Positions 9,601 to 18,100 of a stretch of DNA of 20,719 bases are shown here, piece after piece. The position numbers were made by a program, and so were the translations under genes. The stretch is from contig JAMCPC010000119.1 of assembly GCA_023379725.1 (NCBI GenBank), positions 1 through 20,719 on the forward strand, in the 5' to 3' direction. This stretch comes from Actinomycetota bacterium. GTDB taxonomy: Bacteria; Actinomycetota; Acidimicrobiia; Acidimicrobiales; JAMCPL01. Position 1 is the first letter of the stretch; the number at the start of each line of letters is the position of its first letter. The notes under the pieces were generated by a model, which was given only the letters and a program-made list of their open reading frames with translations, did no database searches and was not told where the DNA came from.

Positions 9601-11240
9601 GCCGAGTAGTTGGTATTCGAGATAGTCACCTGGAGGTATATGCAGAAGGTGACATGAGTTGCACCAATGAAGTTAAAGCCTTCCAATGTGAGGTTGGTTC
9701 CTCCATATGGTGTACCGGTCGGGTTTTCAGTGGCATTAGGCTCTGACGCACCTGGCGTGGAAACCGTTATCGCAGTCACGAACGGCGTGGTGGTGTAGTC
9801 GAACTGGACGGCATTCGGCGGGTTAGGAGAGTTGCATGATGCAGTGCATGAGGAACCCGCAGAGTTGACGACGGTGATTACGCTGGTACTGGAGCCCTGA
9901 ACCGGGGCGGCCGGCACGGTGGCCTCTATGACCTGGTAGCCGGATCCACAGGCCACGGACACGGTGCCACCACCCACACCAGTCATGCTGGGGAAGCTGA
10001 CGGTACCTGCCGGGCTCTGCTGGCTCGTAGGAACGACGGTGAACTGCGCTGTCGTCGTTATACTGCCGTCGGTGAAGTCGACCTGCTCCGCGTTGGTGAA
10101 GTTGCTGCCGCAGAGGACCACAGTGTCGCCTCCTGCCCAAGGTCCCATTACCGATGAAGCCGGTGTAGGATCCCAAGGAGGTGCGGCGATGGCATCTACC
10201 TGGGGCGGACTGCTGGCGCTGCAGTCGGTGCAGGGAGGCGGTGGCGCACTTAGGTGGAGGGTAAGCGTCTGCATCTGCCCCGCCGTCACGTCCACTGACT
10301 TCGAGTCGGTTATCTGGGTGCCGTCCGACAGGGTAAAGGTGGCCGAGATCGTGTAGGTGGCAGGCGGGAAGTTCACAAACTCCGCACAACCACTGGCGTT
10401 GGTGGTGGCGGTCGTTACGGACGATGGTATGCCGGTAGTTTCAATCGGGCCACTGCCTCCATCACTAATGGAAACGGTTGCCCCTGAAAGTGGGGAGTTG
10501 CCCGTATCAGGGTTCTCGACCAGGACATCCACCTCGGGCGGGATTACCAGGAGTGACTGGGTGGTGGCCTGTGACGAGCCGTTCTCTGGCCATTTTACGG
10601 TGCTGTTGGCCTGGAGGATTAGCTGGCTGTCCGTCGGGAACCCGTAGCAGGCACTCTCCAAGGCGCTCGCTGACGGAGTCGTGAGTGAAGACATGGAACT
10701 TGATGTGGATGTGTCGGAAACGAGATTTATCGAGTTGGTTATCGAGTATGAGAGGCGCCCGACCTTGGTAGTGCTGGAGCCTCCAGTCCCCGTGCCTCCG
10801 TTGGTACCCTGGCAACCGGTAGGTACGCTCGTTTCGTTCACCGAACCGGAGGATACGGTGCTACCCGACGAAAGATTCACGCTGGACGCGCCAATGGATA
10901 CCGCAGGGAATTCCGGATTAGCCTGGCTAGAGGTGGGGTAGGTGGGAAGACTCTGGAGACACGAAACCTGCGATGTGGTTATTGCGCTGGCCGTAGAGCG
11001 CATCTGTTCGGCTGCAGAGGTGTTGAAAAGAGAGTCTATCAGGTAGGTGGTAGGAACGAGGACAATCGACAGCACGAGAAGGGCAATCATCACCTCCACA
11101 AGCGTCATGCCAGTATCAGGTCGTCTAGGCATATACTTAGTCAACGAACCCCTGATACGACACCCAATGAAGCCGGATCCTTTACAGTTTCTCCTACTCA
11201 TGAGCCCATTAGACTTTATTATTTCTATACTCTTAAACAT
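6675..11240 (-). CDS. Giant prepilin-like adhesin with IPT/TIG-type domains
   Basis: Taken from the Met at 11240, the protein has about 1521 residues. AAGGAGGA lies 10 nt before this ATG; the longest frame begins at 11318 but has no such site. Residues 1-44 form a long leader ending RRPDTG, then MTLVEVMIALLVLSIVLVP follows. The cleavage site is G44/M45, with Glu at mature position 5. After a pilin stalk come a Cna-B or carboxypeptidase-regulatory-like beta domain (about 234-331) and a series of IPT/TIG-like immunoglobulin folds marked by 'ISPxGGPvxGGxTVTIxG' motifs. Ig-like TIG domains of this kind serve adhesion in other surface proteins. Residues 920-1429 are made of about 2.5 copies of a two-domain, 203-residue unit. 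As the promoter-proximal gene of the minus-strand cluster it probably presents a long adhesive arm at the pilus tip. Minor pilins are normally 150-400 residues, so the size is exceptional, though large tip adhesins with pilin-like N-termini are known elsewhere. Confidence 0.9.
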   Translation of the reverse strand: MFKSIEIIKSNGLMSRRNCKGSGFIGCRIRGSLTKYMPRRPDTGMTLVEVMIALLVLSIVLVPTTYLIDSLFNTSAAEQMRSTASAITTSQVSCLQSLPTYPTSSQANPEFPAVSIGASSVNLSSGSTVSSGSVNETSVPTGCQGTNGGTGTGGSSTTKVGRLSYSITNSINLVSDTSTSSSMSSLTTPSASALESACYGFPTDSQLILQANSTVKWPENGSSQATTQSLLVIPPEVDVLVENPDTGNSPLSGATVSISDGGSGPIETTGIPSSVTTATTNASGCAEFVNFPPATYTISATFTLSDGTQITDSKSVDVTAGQMQTLTLHLSAPPPPCTDCSASSPPQVDAIAAPPWDPTPASSVMGPWAGGDTVVLCGSNFTNAEQVDFTDGSITTTAQFTVVPTSQQSPAGTVSFPSMTGVGGGTVSVACGSGYQVIEATVPAAPVQGSSTSVITVVNSAGSSCTASCNSPNPPNAVQFDYTTTPFVTAITVSTPGASEPNATENPTGTPYGGTNLTLEGFNFIGATHVTFCIYLQVTISNTNYSAPCSTVEFSPTASSEGTGPVHVGFTVVNDFEIVTAAPLDLTCPSGWNFVECATLAYDLASGSSIDNYAAIWVTDEVTTNGQTYYERSNPYDSNECQDGGGSYPQSSVTVQSVQGPQPLYCHFQYVFPPTVNALWQATGSNLLGTVYGPKDGGTIGGGNTVYLCPGNNLDDSGFPGQLTTAAFEWTNSSGQPVYQGIPTSDWSEQWQGPDWNVLDPDGAPCGDTLLGYGYVQMTMPPASILPSGAPDTVCITVQNEVGEWSPCNADNSGTYKTGTYYTYSYTPVITGISPSGGPVGGGQTVTITGTHLNGVTTVNFGCATGSNISVNSAGTSLTVTTPAASYTAAGVCTTLNDGPEQVTVTVTNPVGTSNGVTYTYANTPSISSINPDGGPIAGGNTIAICGSNLQYITSASFGGSTTNNVSLQWQGTSFSGPCGGTVTGYNYLNVVVPGSPNGTYDQVGVTITNVAGMTSNNYWSYTFANAPVISSISPPGGPVSGGTTVTIYGEYFQGVTSVDFGCAGGSIISINSNGTVMTVTSPASSFTTAGVCGNDFGLDEPVQQVTVTASNPAGSGSYNYFTYANTPLISSINPDGGPIAGGNTIAICGSNLQYITSASFGGSTTNNVSLQWQGTSLSGPCGGTVTGYNYLNVVVPGSPNGTYDQVGVTITNVAGMTSNNYWSYTFANAPVISSISPPGGPVSGGTTVTIYGEYFQGVTSVDFGCAGGSIISINSNGTVMTVTSPASSFTTAGVCGNDFGLDEPVQQVTVTASNPAGSGSYNYFTYANTPLISSINPDGGPIAGGNTIAICGSNLQYITSASFGGSTTNNVSLQWQGTSLSGPCGGTVTGYNYLNVVVPGSPNGTYDQVGVTITNAAGMTSNNYWSYTYEGSPSISSISPTSVNYCNFPGTATINIYGNNFTGATSVTIGGSSVSFTVDSNTEITATDQWDQEYSGQVDVSTSVGTAYGPNFNYSVSFCL
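6955..8483 (-). repeat. 609 bp tandem repeat, about 2.5 copies
   Basis: In gene order the copies run 8483-7875 and 7874-7266, with a partial copy 7265-6955. Each full unit encodes two IPT/TIG-like domains, one starting near SSINPDGGPIAGG and one near SSISPPGGPVSGG. Copies 1 and 2 differ at only a handful of bases that I can see, for example near 8316 and 8372, changing one Phe to Leu. The partial copy diverges near its 6955-7000 end. The unit is a multiple of three, so copy number can change without breaking the frame. Confidence 0.93.
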
Positions 11241-12056
11241 CCTTTCCAGCTCCTCCTTATTGCTCACACCCCATGCAGTGTTCGTCAGCATTCGCATCAA
11301 GATGGCCTTTGACAGCATGTGAATTCAAGTTTCTATTTAATGCCAATTTAATGCCATAGTAATTATGTTAATATATTGAGGTAGGAATAGATAGAGTGAT
11401 ATTACGCAATTTTAAGTAGTATTATTACTTGATCCGCTCTCCCTCGTATTATCTGTAGGGTATTTTCACCTATCATGCGATAGAACATTCGGTGGGTGAC
11501 AATTTGCATGTAATGACACTTAATGTAATTGTAGATCGGTGGTTCTGATGTCAAGCAGATTTCTTCTGCCCTACTCACCTAATCTATCTACCGGGATGTC
11601 CGCCATCAGTTCCAAGTACAATTTTTATATTATTATGTCCTATATGTCCTAAGTCTGTCCTATGCCCATGGCGGCAGTGAGCGATCATGGTTACTATTGC
11701 AGAATGATGTCTGCGCAACATCGAGGACATCCTGACTGGAGTCAATGACAACTGTGGTTCCACAAGCTCCTGGCTCGTTCCGCAAGCCCTTGGCTTCAGC
11801 CACGGGGAAGATGTTAGCTAGAGGGGAATAGTGGGGCGGCCAGATAGTTGATGACCTGCTGTAATTGTAGGATTTTTTTTATAACTACTCAAGCAAAGCT
11901 ACCGAGTAGCCGATATAATAGGACAGTTACAAGAATATGTCGGTATGTGTCTTTGGGAGTGTTTTACCGGTGTATTTGAGTGGCTGGTAAAGATAAAATT
12001 GGGATCTCGTGTGCAGATGTGCAGAGTAGATAAGATAAGCAAAGGAGAAAATAAAA
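11241..12056. other. AT-rich divergent intergenic region
   Basis: This region of about 0.8 kb lies between the minus-strand adhesin start and the + strand pilin start and must hold promoters for both. I see no promoter with both convincing -35 and -10 boxes. Recognisable elements are an 11 bp tandem direct repeat, ATTTAATGCCA at 11335-11345 and 11346-11356, just upstream of the adhesin gene; an 18 bp match to the end of the PilO-like gene at 11699-11716; and a run of eight T near 11873. The part near 11241-11318 can also be read as an N-terminal extension of the adhesin. No small gene with a credible start and ribosome-binding site was found. Confidence 0.6.
12042..12047 (+). promoter_or_regulatory. 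Ribosome-binding site of the first major-type pilin
   Basis: AAGGAG lies 9 nt before the ATG at 12057 in an A-rich leader. It fixes the start and suggests efficient translation. Confidence 0.75.
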
Positions 12057-12653
12057 ATGCTATATTTGGCAAATAGACTGAAGAGAGAGAGACGCGCACG
12101 GCTGGGTGGCTCGTGTGAGGAAGGTGCAGCAGAAGAGGGCTTTACCCTCATTGAGCTGATGGTCGTGTTGCTCATTATGGGTATACTCATGGCGATCGCA
12201 ATACCGACCTTCCTGAGTGTAACTGGATCCGCCGGCGATAAGGCTGCGCAATCCGACCTCACCAATGCGGTTACCAATGCTACGTCATATTATGTTAATG
12301 GCCAGAACTTCACTAACTATAGTCCAAAGAGTACAGCCATTACCTATACTGCTGTGTCTACTGGTTCCAGCGCTAGTGTTCCATCGGCGACGAATGTTGT
12401 AGGTTACACGATAGGGAGTACAGATAACTCAGTAGAGTTTGAGAGCTACTCATCTGCCGGTGTCTGCTGGTACATACTGCTTGACAAGAATACTTCAGCG
12501 GCCGGCTCCTCTTTTTATAGTGGCGCACAAGCTGGTACGTATTATTATGGAGTGAAGGCAACAAGTGGTGCAAGTTATTGCACTCCTGTAACAGGTGGGT
12601 GGCAAAAGAGCTTTGCGGCAGCAGCTCACGCGGCCCACCCTGCATTACCCTAG
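12057..12653 (+). CDS. Type IV major-type prepilin (PilA-like)
   Basis: This protein of 198 residues has a basic, charged leader of 28 residues ending AAEEG, then FTLIELMVVLLIMGILMAIA. Cleavage is predicted at G28/F29 with the conserved Glu at mature position 5 (E33). The pilin helix continues into a 'GDKAAQSDLTNAVTNATSYY' segment typical of actinobacterial and Firmicute type IV pilins. The globular domain carries two cysteines (C137 in GVCWYILL, C175 in ASYCTPV) placed to form a C-terminal disulfide loop, and ends GGWQKSF. It is clearly paralogous to the pilin at 14425-15060: the same helix, a shared G-x-C-W motif and a GGW near the end. It has its own strong ribosome-binding site and is followed by a hairpin terminator, so it is probably a single-gene transcript, as expected for an abundant subunit. 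Confidence 0.93.
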   Translation: MLYLANRLKRERRARLGGSCEEGAAEEGFTLIELMVVLLIMGILMAIAIPTFLSVTGSAGDKAAQSDLTNAVTNATSYYVNGQNFTNYSPKSTAITYTAVSTGSSASVPSATNVVGYTIGSTDNSVEFESYSSAGVCWYILLDKNTSAAGSSFYSGAQAGTYYYGVKATSGASYCTPVTGGWQKSFAAAAHAAHPALP

Positions 12654-12680
12654 TAGCAACCAAAGCTGAATGCTTAAAGA

Positions 12681-12709
12681 GAGGAAGGCTCTTATATGGA
12701 GCCTTCCTC
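12681..12709 (+). terminator. Hairpin terminator between convergent genes
   Basis: An 11 bp perfect stem, GAGGAAGGCTC (12681-12691) with GAGCCTTCCTC (12699-12709), encloses a 7 nt loop and is followed by TTTCTTT. It lies 27 bp after the pilin stop. The stop codon of the opposite-strand gene (12692-12694) falls in the loop, so the same hairpin may also end that transcript, although the minus side lacks a clean T-run. Confidence 0.87.
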
Positions 12710-14218
12710 TTTCTTTCTCCTCTCCCCATATCTACCACCTTCCCTATCACCACCCCATCGGGGCAATGCCCACCGTAATATCCACCGTGGAACAGCAAAC
12801 ATCAGGGCAATTCCCAGGCTTCCAATTACCACTATCCAGTATTGCCATTCCATACTGAATTTACCTATAGGCTGGAAAAATGCGTACAGCATGGAGAACA
12901 TACCGCCAATCAGGGTACCTGCTATCCGCCAGCTGCCTGACATGCCTGCAGCGAGTAGCGCAAAGGCCAGTGCTGGCCACAGATAGTAGCTTACCATGAC
13001 CGATTCAAAAAACGGCCAGGAAAAGAGGGAGAAAGCACATGCCAATATCACTGTGCTCTGTATGTCTCGCCGTAGTGCCATACGGTATGCCAGTATGCCT
13101 ATCAGGCATGCTGCCAGCAGGGTAAGTATTCTGGGTACCCCACCCGATACTGCTCCATGGGCCAGCTTCGGAGCGAGCGCCAGCCAGGGAGTAGGATGGT
13201 CAGCCTTGGGATAGGTCGGCTGTATTACCAGTGCCCTCCAGGTGGCTTTTGGCTGGGCGATGAGTGGGGTAGCTACCAGCACGGCAGGTACCGCTATAGC
13301 CCGCCAGAGGATGGGTAATACCTGCTTGGTGTATGCCCAGATCGTGTGTGGCATACTACTGTTTCCAGCGGCGCTCCTGGCCAGACTTGTCCGGGAGATG
13401 TCGGCAGCCAGGATGACCGGGATGAGGAGTACTGTGAATGTTTGTGTTGCAAGTGCTGCACCAAGCAGCCATCCAGCAGCTACCCGTCTCTTATTCAGTA
13501 GTGCACGAATGGCATAGGCTCCGAAACCGAGTGCCACTACATCCTCTGGATGTCCCCATATGACTACTACCTGCCAGAGTGCCAAGGCTTCAGCTACACA
13601 GAGCCATGCGCGCCGTCTCTGCGGAATGCCGAGGTGCTCAGCCAGCGCATCCAGCCCGAAGAGAGCGAATCCTGACATGGCCATTTCATAAGGGCCCAAT
13701 ACCAGCCATGCAGTGGGGCGTGGCACCGAAAAGGGAAAGTTGACCAAGAGATGGAATATTTGTACGGCAAAGTCTACCGGTAACAGCATGATCAACAACC
13801 CCGGAGGGAGCAGGAAGCCACCATGTGCAGTGTAGACACTCCCAAGCGATCCCCATCCGATCATCCGGGAGGATTCCAGTGTTCCCCAGATATCTCCCGG
13901 GGTGACCCATGCCCATTGGTGTGGTATTAGTCCATGGTGTAGCCGGTAGGCTATATGTGGGTGCTTTAATAGGAAACGTTTGCTGAAGTGCACTACATCG
14001 TTGTTGGTGAGCGGATCAAAGAGCAACGAGAACGCCATGCCTGTAGCAATTACCGCTATGGTCATGACAATAGGCCACTTTCTGTTGTGCATCCCATGCC
14101 ATATTCGCCCACCCAGTGTAGTGTTTCGCCCTATTGCCCTGTTCGTAACTACAGTGGTATCTATAGTGCTGTCTGTCACATCATTGGCTGTGACCTCTGC
14201 ATTCACCTCTGCACCCAC
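12692..14218 (-). CDS. Polytopic membrane protein, possible GT-C-type glycosyltransferase
   Basis: This protein of 508 residues starts with a GTG preceded by AGGTG. A polar N-terminal tail of about 48 residues is followed by roughly ten hydrophobic segments, the first near 49-67 (IVMTIAVIATGMAFSLLF). Between the first two segments is a long loop with HPHIAYRLHHGLIPHQWAW. A conserved-looking VIWGHPEDVVALGFGAYA lies near 219-236, followed by AAGWLLGAALATQ. The topology, and an acidic His/Pro motif between membrane segments, recall GT87-like and DUF2029-type lipid-linked sugar transferases, but I cannot confirm the family. The C-terminus is highly charged (RRKKEE). It is flanked by two pilin genes and lies 206 bp downstream of one on the same strand with no obvious terminator between. 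Pilin modification is therefore a reasonable guess, not a demonstrated role. Confidence 0.8.
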   Translation of the reverse strand: MGAEVNAEVTANDVTDSTIDTTVVTNRAIGRNTTLGGRIWHGMHNRKWPIVMTIAVIATGMAFSLLFDPLTNNDVVHFSKRFLLKHPHIAYRLHHGLIPHQWAWVTPGDIWGTLESSRMIGWGSLGSVYTAHGGFLLPPGLLIMLLPVDFAVQIFHLLVNFPFSVPRPTAWLVLGPYEMAMSGFALFGLDALAEHLGIPQRRRAWLCVAEALALWQVVVIWGHPEDVVALGFGAYAIRALLNKRRVAAGWLLGAALATQTFTVLLIPVILAADISRTSLARSAAGNSSMPHTIWAYTKQVLPILWRAIAVPAVLVATPLIAQPKATWRALVIQPTYPKADHPTPWLALAPKLAHGAVSGGVPRILTLLAACLIGILAYRMALRRDIQSTVILACAFSLFSWPFFESVMVSYYLWPALAFALLAAGMSGSWRIAGTLIGGMFSMLYAFFQPIGKFSMEWQYWIVVIGSLGIALMFAVPRWILRWALPRWGGDREGGRYGERRKKEEGSI

Positions 14219-14253
14219 CCACTCACCTTTTTGCCTCTGTACTCATTTACCTA

Positions 14254-14361
14254 CCTGCAACTCGTTTTTATCAGCTTAGTGAATTTATCACTCTATGGCA
14301 TCCCAGTTGTGTACGAACAGCACCGCCTGCAACTCGTTTTTATCAGCTTAGTGAATTTATC
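14254..14361. repeat. 36 bp perfect direct repeat separated by 36 bp
   Basis: Copies at 14254-14289 and 14326-14361 are identical and begin CCTGCAACTCG. The spacer between them (14290-14325) is also 36 bp. Each copy holds two TTTATC (GATAAA on the minus strand) hexamers 17 bp apart. The pair lies between the second pilin and the membrane protein gene, in what would be the leader or promoter zone of the latter. A separate 10 bp tandem repeat, ACAAGAAGTA twice, is at 14384-14403. Confidence 0.92.
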
Positions 14362-14424
14362 TTATATGCAGGATGTATTAAGTACAAGAAGTAACAAGAA
14401 GTATTGGTCTTAGCAAGTTCTCTT

Positions 14425-15060
14425 TTAAAGTCCAGATGGTGTTCTTGGCCAGTGGTCGTTCCAGCCACCCTTGGGAGCCGTCACCAAGTTGCTGCACTTT
14501 GATGCCGAAGATGGTGATATGTATGCGTAGCTCATTCCAGGTGGTGCATTAAATGTTGTGCTATTGCTTGAAGCCTGATTGTCTACTGCTATCCAACATA
14601 GACCGGAGGAAGACCAGCTACCCATTTCTACACTTTGATGATTAGTGGTGCCAATCACTATCCAGACCTGATTGTTGCTTGCACTTGCCGGAGTGGGCGG
14701 TGCAACAAAGGTGATGGAATGCATTATTTTTTCCATGACGTTGGGAGTTATGCCAGAGAAGGTGGATCCACTGATATAGTAAGACTTTGCCGCATAGACA
14801 GCGCTGGTCAGGTCAGACTGTGCTGCCTTGTCGTTGGCCCCTTTTGATGTGCTAAGGAGTGTAGGTAGGGCAATCGCCATAAGTATGCCCATGATGAGCA
14901 ACACCACCATTAGCTCTATAAGCGTAAATCCTCTCTCGTCCAAGCCCCTTTTTCGTCGTATAGGCGGTCTTTGTCGCATAGGTAGTTGTATAGGCATTGG
15001 CAGTCTGTAGCGGCATGGCGGTATTTGGCATGGCAGCATTGACCTTATGAAAAGCTCCAT
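14425..15060 (-). CDS. Second type IV major-type prepilin (PilA-like paralogue)
   Basis: This protein of 211 residues has a long, Pro/Arg-rich leader of 44 residues ending GLDERG, then FTLIELMVVLLIMGILMAIA, identical over 20 residues to the pilin at 12057. Cleavage is predicted at G44/F45, with Glu at mature position 5 (E49). KAAQSDLTSAVYAAKSYY follows, then a globular domain with C155 in GLCWIAVDNQ and C189 in ASKCSNL, likely a disulfide loop, ending KGGWNDHW. The chosen ATG has GAGGA 7 nt upstream (15068-15072); shorter starts at internal Mets would give leaders of about 16-37 residues but lack this site. Outside the helix the two pilins differ widely, so this is an old duplication or a pair for different pili. 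It may share a transcript with the membrane protein downstream and the YfhO-like gene upstream. Confidence 0.93.
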   Translation of the reverse strand: MELFIRSMLPCQIPPCRYRLPMPIQLPMRQRPPIRRKRGLDERGFTLIELMVVLLIMGILMAIALPTLLSTSKGANDKAAQSDLTSAVYAAKSYYISGSTFSGITPNVMEKIMHSITFVAPPTPASASNNQVWIVIGTTNHQSVEMGSWSSSGLCWIAVDNQASSNSTTFNAPPGMSYAYISPSSASKCSNLVTAPKGGWNDHWPRTPSGL

Positions 15061-15184
15061 ATTTTGTTCCTCGCTTTAATAATACACAATAAATTATTCG
15101 ATTGGAAGTGATTCCATCGGTGACAAAATAATATTAGAAATAATACGAGAAATTGCCGTCACCAATATACAAATCTCGCTCGTT

Positions 15185-18100
15185 TCACTTATCGGCCTTA
15201 CCTGCTGGAAACTTTAGAAACTTTAGACCGCGTAATTTATGTTTATGTAGTTTCGGCTTTAGCAATACAACAACCATCGACAGTAGGCACATAAACGCAA
15301 GGAGGGAGAGTACCAGCCCTACTGTCATACCGGGAGGCCAGTAGCTGAATGTCACGGTCGAGATACCCTCGGGAACTATTACGGATTGGATGATGCCGTA
15401 ACGCTTCACGGTTACGTTGGTAGATTTTGTCGACCCCAAACGCCTTATAGTGGCATGCCATCCCGGAGCCCAAGTCTCTGAACGGACTAATAGTGCGGTA
15501 GAAGATGCGTTAATATGGTCAATTTCAGTGCCGTTCGTTTGGATATTTGTCGTAATGGTGTATTTCAATTTTCTGGTATTCACTGAAGGTTTTTGGGTAT
15601 TTCCCTGGCCACTTTGAATGTGAATCCAAGAATCCTTTATAGTCGGGATAAGCCAGGCATGGCCACTGGCTTTTAAATTGTGATATACAGAGAATCCGTC
15701 TACAGTACCCAGATAGCTCCAGTCGGCTGGTCGTACGGCAGGAGTCAGAGCCCCCCCAAGCGCCTCGTTGTTGCCGTTGGTTAGAAGCAGGCTGATTGCA
15801 CCGGCGGTTAGATACTGCGAGTCGGTACCGCCAAACTCCACCGCAACCGCTGTAGCTGGATGAGAGAAATGCGATTCAGCCGTTATATTATCTGTCGGGG
15901 GAGCTTTGCCGATGTTCTTGGCTGCTGTATTGCCGGGGCTGGTTACAGCCATAGGAGAGGATTGGATGGTTACGAGTTTGCCGCCAGGCTTTGCCCCTTT
16001 CTCTGGTGCAAGAAGAGATACCCTGAGGTTTCCGGTAGCACAGTTTGAGCCAGCACAGTTTGGAAGATTGACGAGTACCTGGCTGATGCGTTTTGGGCTG
16101 CCGATGAACCACTCCGTAGTAGTATTCTTGTGCGATCCGGCATTCTCGTGCGATCCGGTCGTGAAAGGAGTGAGCAGATAGGCAGCTGTTGGACAGACCC
16201 CTCTGGGTGTTGATTGTCCGGCTGCCGGCTGTATGGGCAGTATAGAACGGGCAGTGAATGACCCTGGTCCTGTAATTAGAGTACCCAGGTCAAGGTCGTC
16301 AAAGGTGGAGGGTCTGTTGGTGGATGCCAGGGAAGCTACTGATAGTAAAAATGGCTGGTGGGTACAGGTAGCCGCGTCGTACCTCTTCCAGACCAGTGCT
16401 CCATAGCCCTGTACGCTTGGTATGGATTCCAGTATATTTTCGTCGAAAGATAGCCCTTTCAGCTGTCCAGGTATATTGGTGGGCATGTAGAGTGAAGTGG
16501 ATATAGCTACACGGGCACTTGAGGCAGTCCTTCCTGTGATGGATTGGTAATGTGAGTATCCTGCAATGGAAGATATTCCAGTGACACTAGAGAGGTTGTC
16601 TATTCTTGCTGTAGAAGAATAAAGCCCCATAGGAGATACAGCAGTCCAGAGAAATATGCCGTCTACGAACAGGACTACGATGAAGAGGATATCGATTGTA
16701 CGCTTCGTCAGTCTGGGCAGCGCTCCGGTAAAGACAGCTATCTCTATTGCCATGATGACCGGAAAGGCAAAGAAGGTGGCCATCTCGGTCACTGGGTTGC
16801 CTGAGCCGGGAGGTATGCCCAGCATCTTATCGAATGGTGCCGGATAGATGAGGGTAAAAGATACGAAAAACAAGACTACCAGCATGGGTGATACAGCACC
16901 AAGAGCGTCTATCCAATTTATGTCCTTTGTCCGTTCGATCCTGTCAAGATAGAACCCCAGTACCATGGCAAGTCCTATATCCACCAGGAATAGGCTTCGT
17001 GACTGGATACGGGTTGCCCCGTAAAGTGGTACCCGAGATAAGAGCGATAATCCAGGGACAGAAGGAGCTATGACGGCCAGTATCCCAGCGACGATCAAGA
17101 CTATCCATAGAAGCCATTCTCCGGTCTTATCGTCCTTATCTCTGTTCCTGCGCCTCCCAAAGGAACGGGTGAGCAGCCCACCAAGAGCGGCAAGCGGCAG
17201 CAATCCTACATATCCTGCCCATTCGTCTATGGGCAGAGTCGACAGTGGCAGTGAAAAGTTACCATTTCCTCCGCGCATACCCGGTACGAGCATGAACAGC
17301 CATCCCCAGAAGGGAAGTGCCAAAAAGCCAAACGCATAGCTGAATGAGCCGTCTGTAACCTGCGATATATGCTGAAAGAGTATGCCAGGTATAATCTGCG
17401 CAGATGCACCGGCGGCTCCCCAGATACAAGCAGTCGCTACAAGTGCAAGGAACTTCCATTTTGACACCCAATTCGGCAGGTCACCGGCCCTCACAAAATG
17501 CCAGATTGTAACTATTCCTCCTGCGAGTGCAAGCTCTTTCAATGCGTCAGGCGACCCCGACAATCCCGCCATAGCAGCCGCCAGTGCAGAGAGAGCTGTC
17601 CAGCCGATCGCCTTTTGCCAGGGGTTGCCCTCTTTGCATGCAAAGCGCATACCCTCAATGCCCAGAAGGAACCACGGTATCCAGGCGTAGCCGTCGATGA
17701 TCTCTACGTGTATAGACTGGAAGCTCATCACTCCCAGGAACGAGAAGGCGGCAGAGGATACCAGGGAGGGGATCACGGCAAGTTTGAGTTTGCGGGCAAG
17801 CAGGTAAGTACCCGATGCGCAGAGACTGTAGGTGAAGATCAGATTGAAAGTCCATGCGGTAAGTGGTGGAAGTATGGCAAATAGCAGTGTAGTTGGGTAA
17901 AAAGAACCGGCTACAAAACTACCGAGAAGGGGTGTGCCACTCCAGGTATAAGGGTTCCACAAGGGCAGGTGCCCGTGGGCGACATCATATCCGGCGAGCA
18001 CGCGTAGGGGTAGCCCCTGGCGCAGGTCGTCTCCAGGCAGCAATGGGTGTCCGAGTAGTGCAGGTATACCGATGGCCAGGAGGGGTATGGCTATAAGAGC

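Noticed and set aside
9823..10389. Open frame of 188 codons on the minus strand inside the adhesin gene
   Set aside because: It overlaps the adhesin in another frame. The product is His/Arg/Cys-rich without hydrophobic structure, as expected for a frame-shifted shadow.
11899..12277. Minus-strand frames overlapping the first pilin and its leader
   Set aside because: They are antisense to a clear pilin gene with a strong ribosome-binding site and have no recognisable features.
14254..14361. Calling the 36 bp repeat pair a CRISPR array
   Set aside because: There is only one spacer, no cas gene in the window, and the internal GATAAA pairs and gene context suggest a duplicated regulatory segment. 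It is kept as a repeat only.
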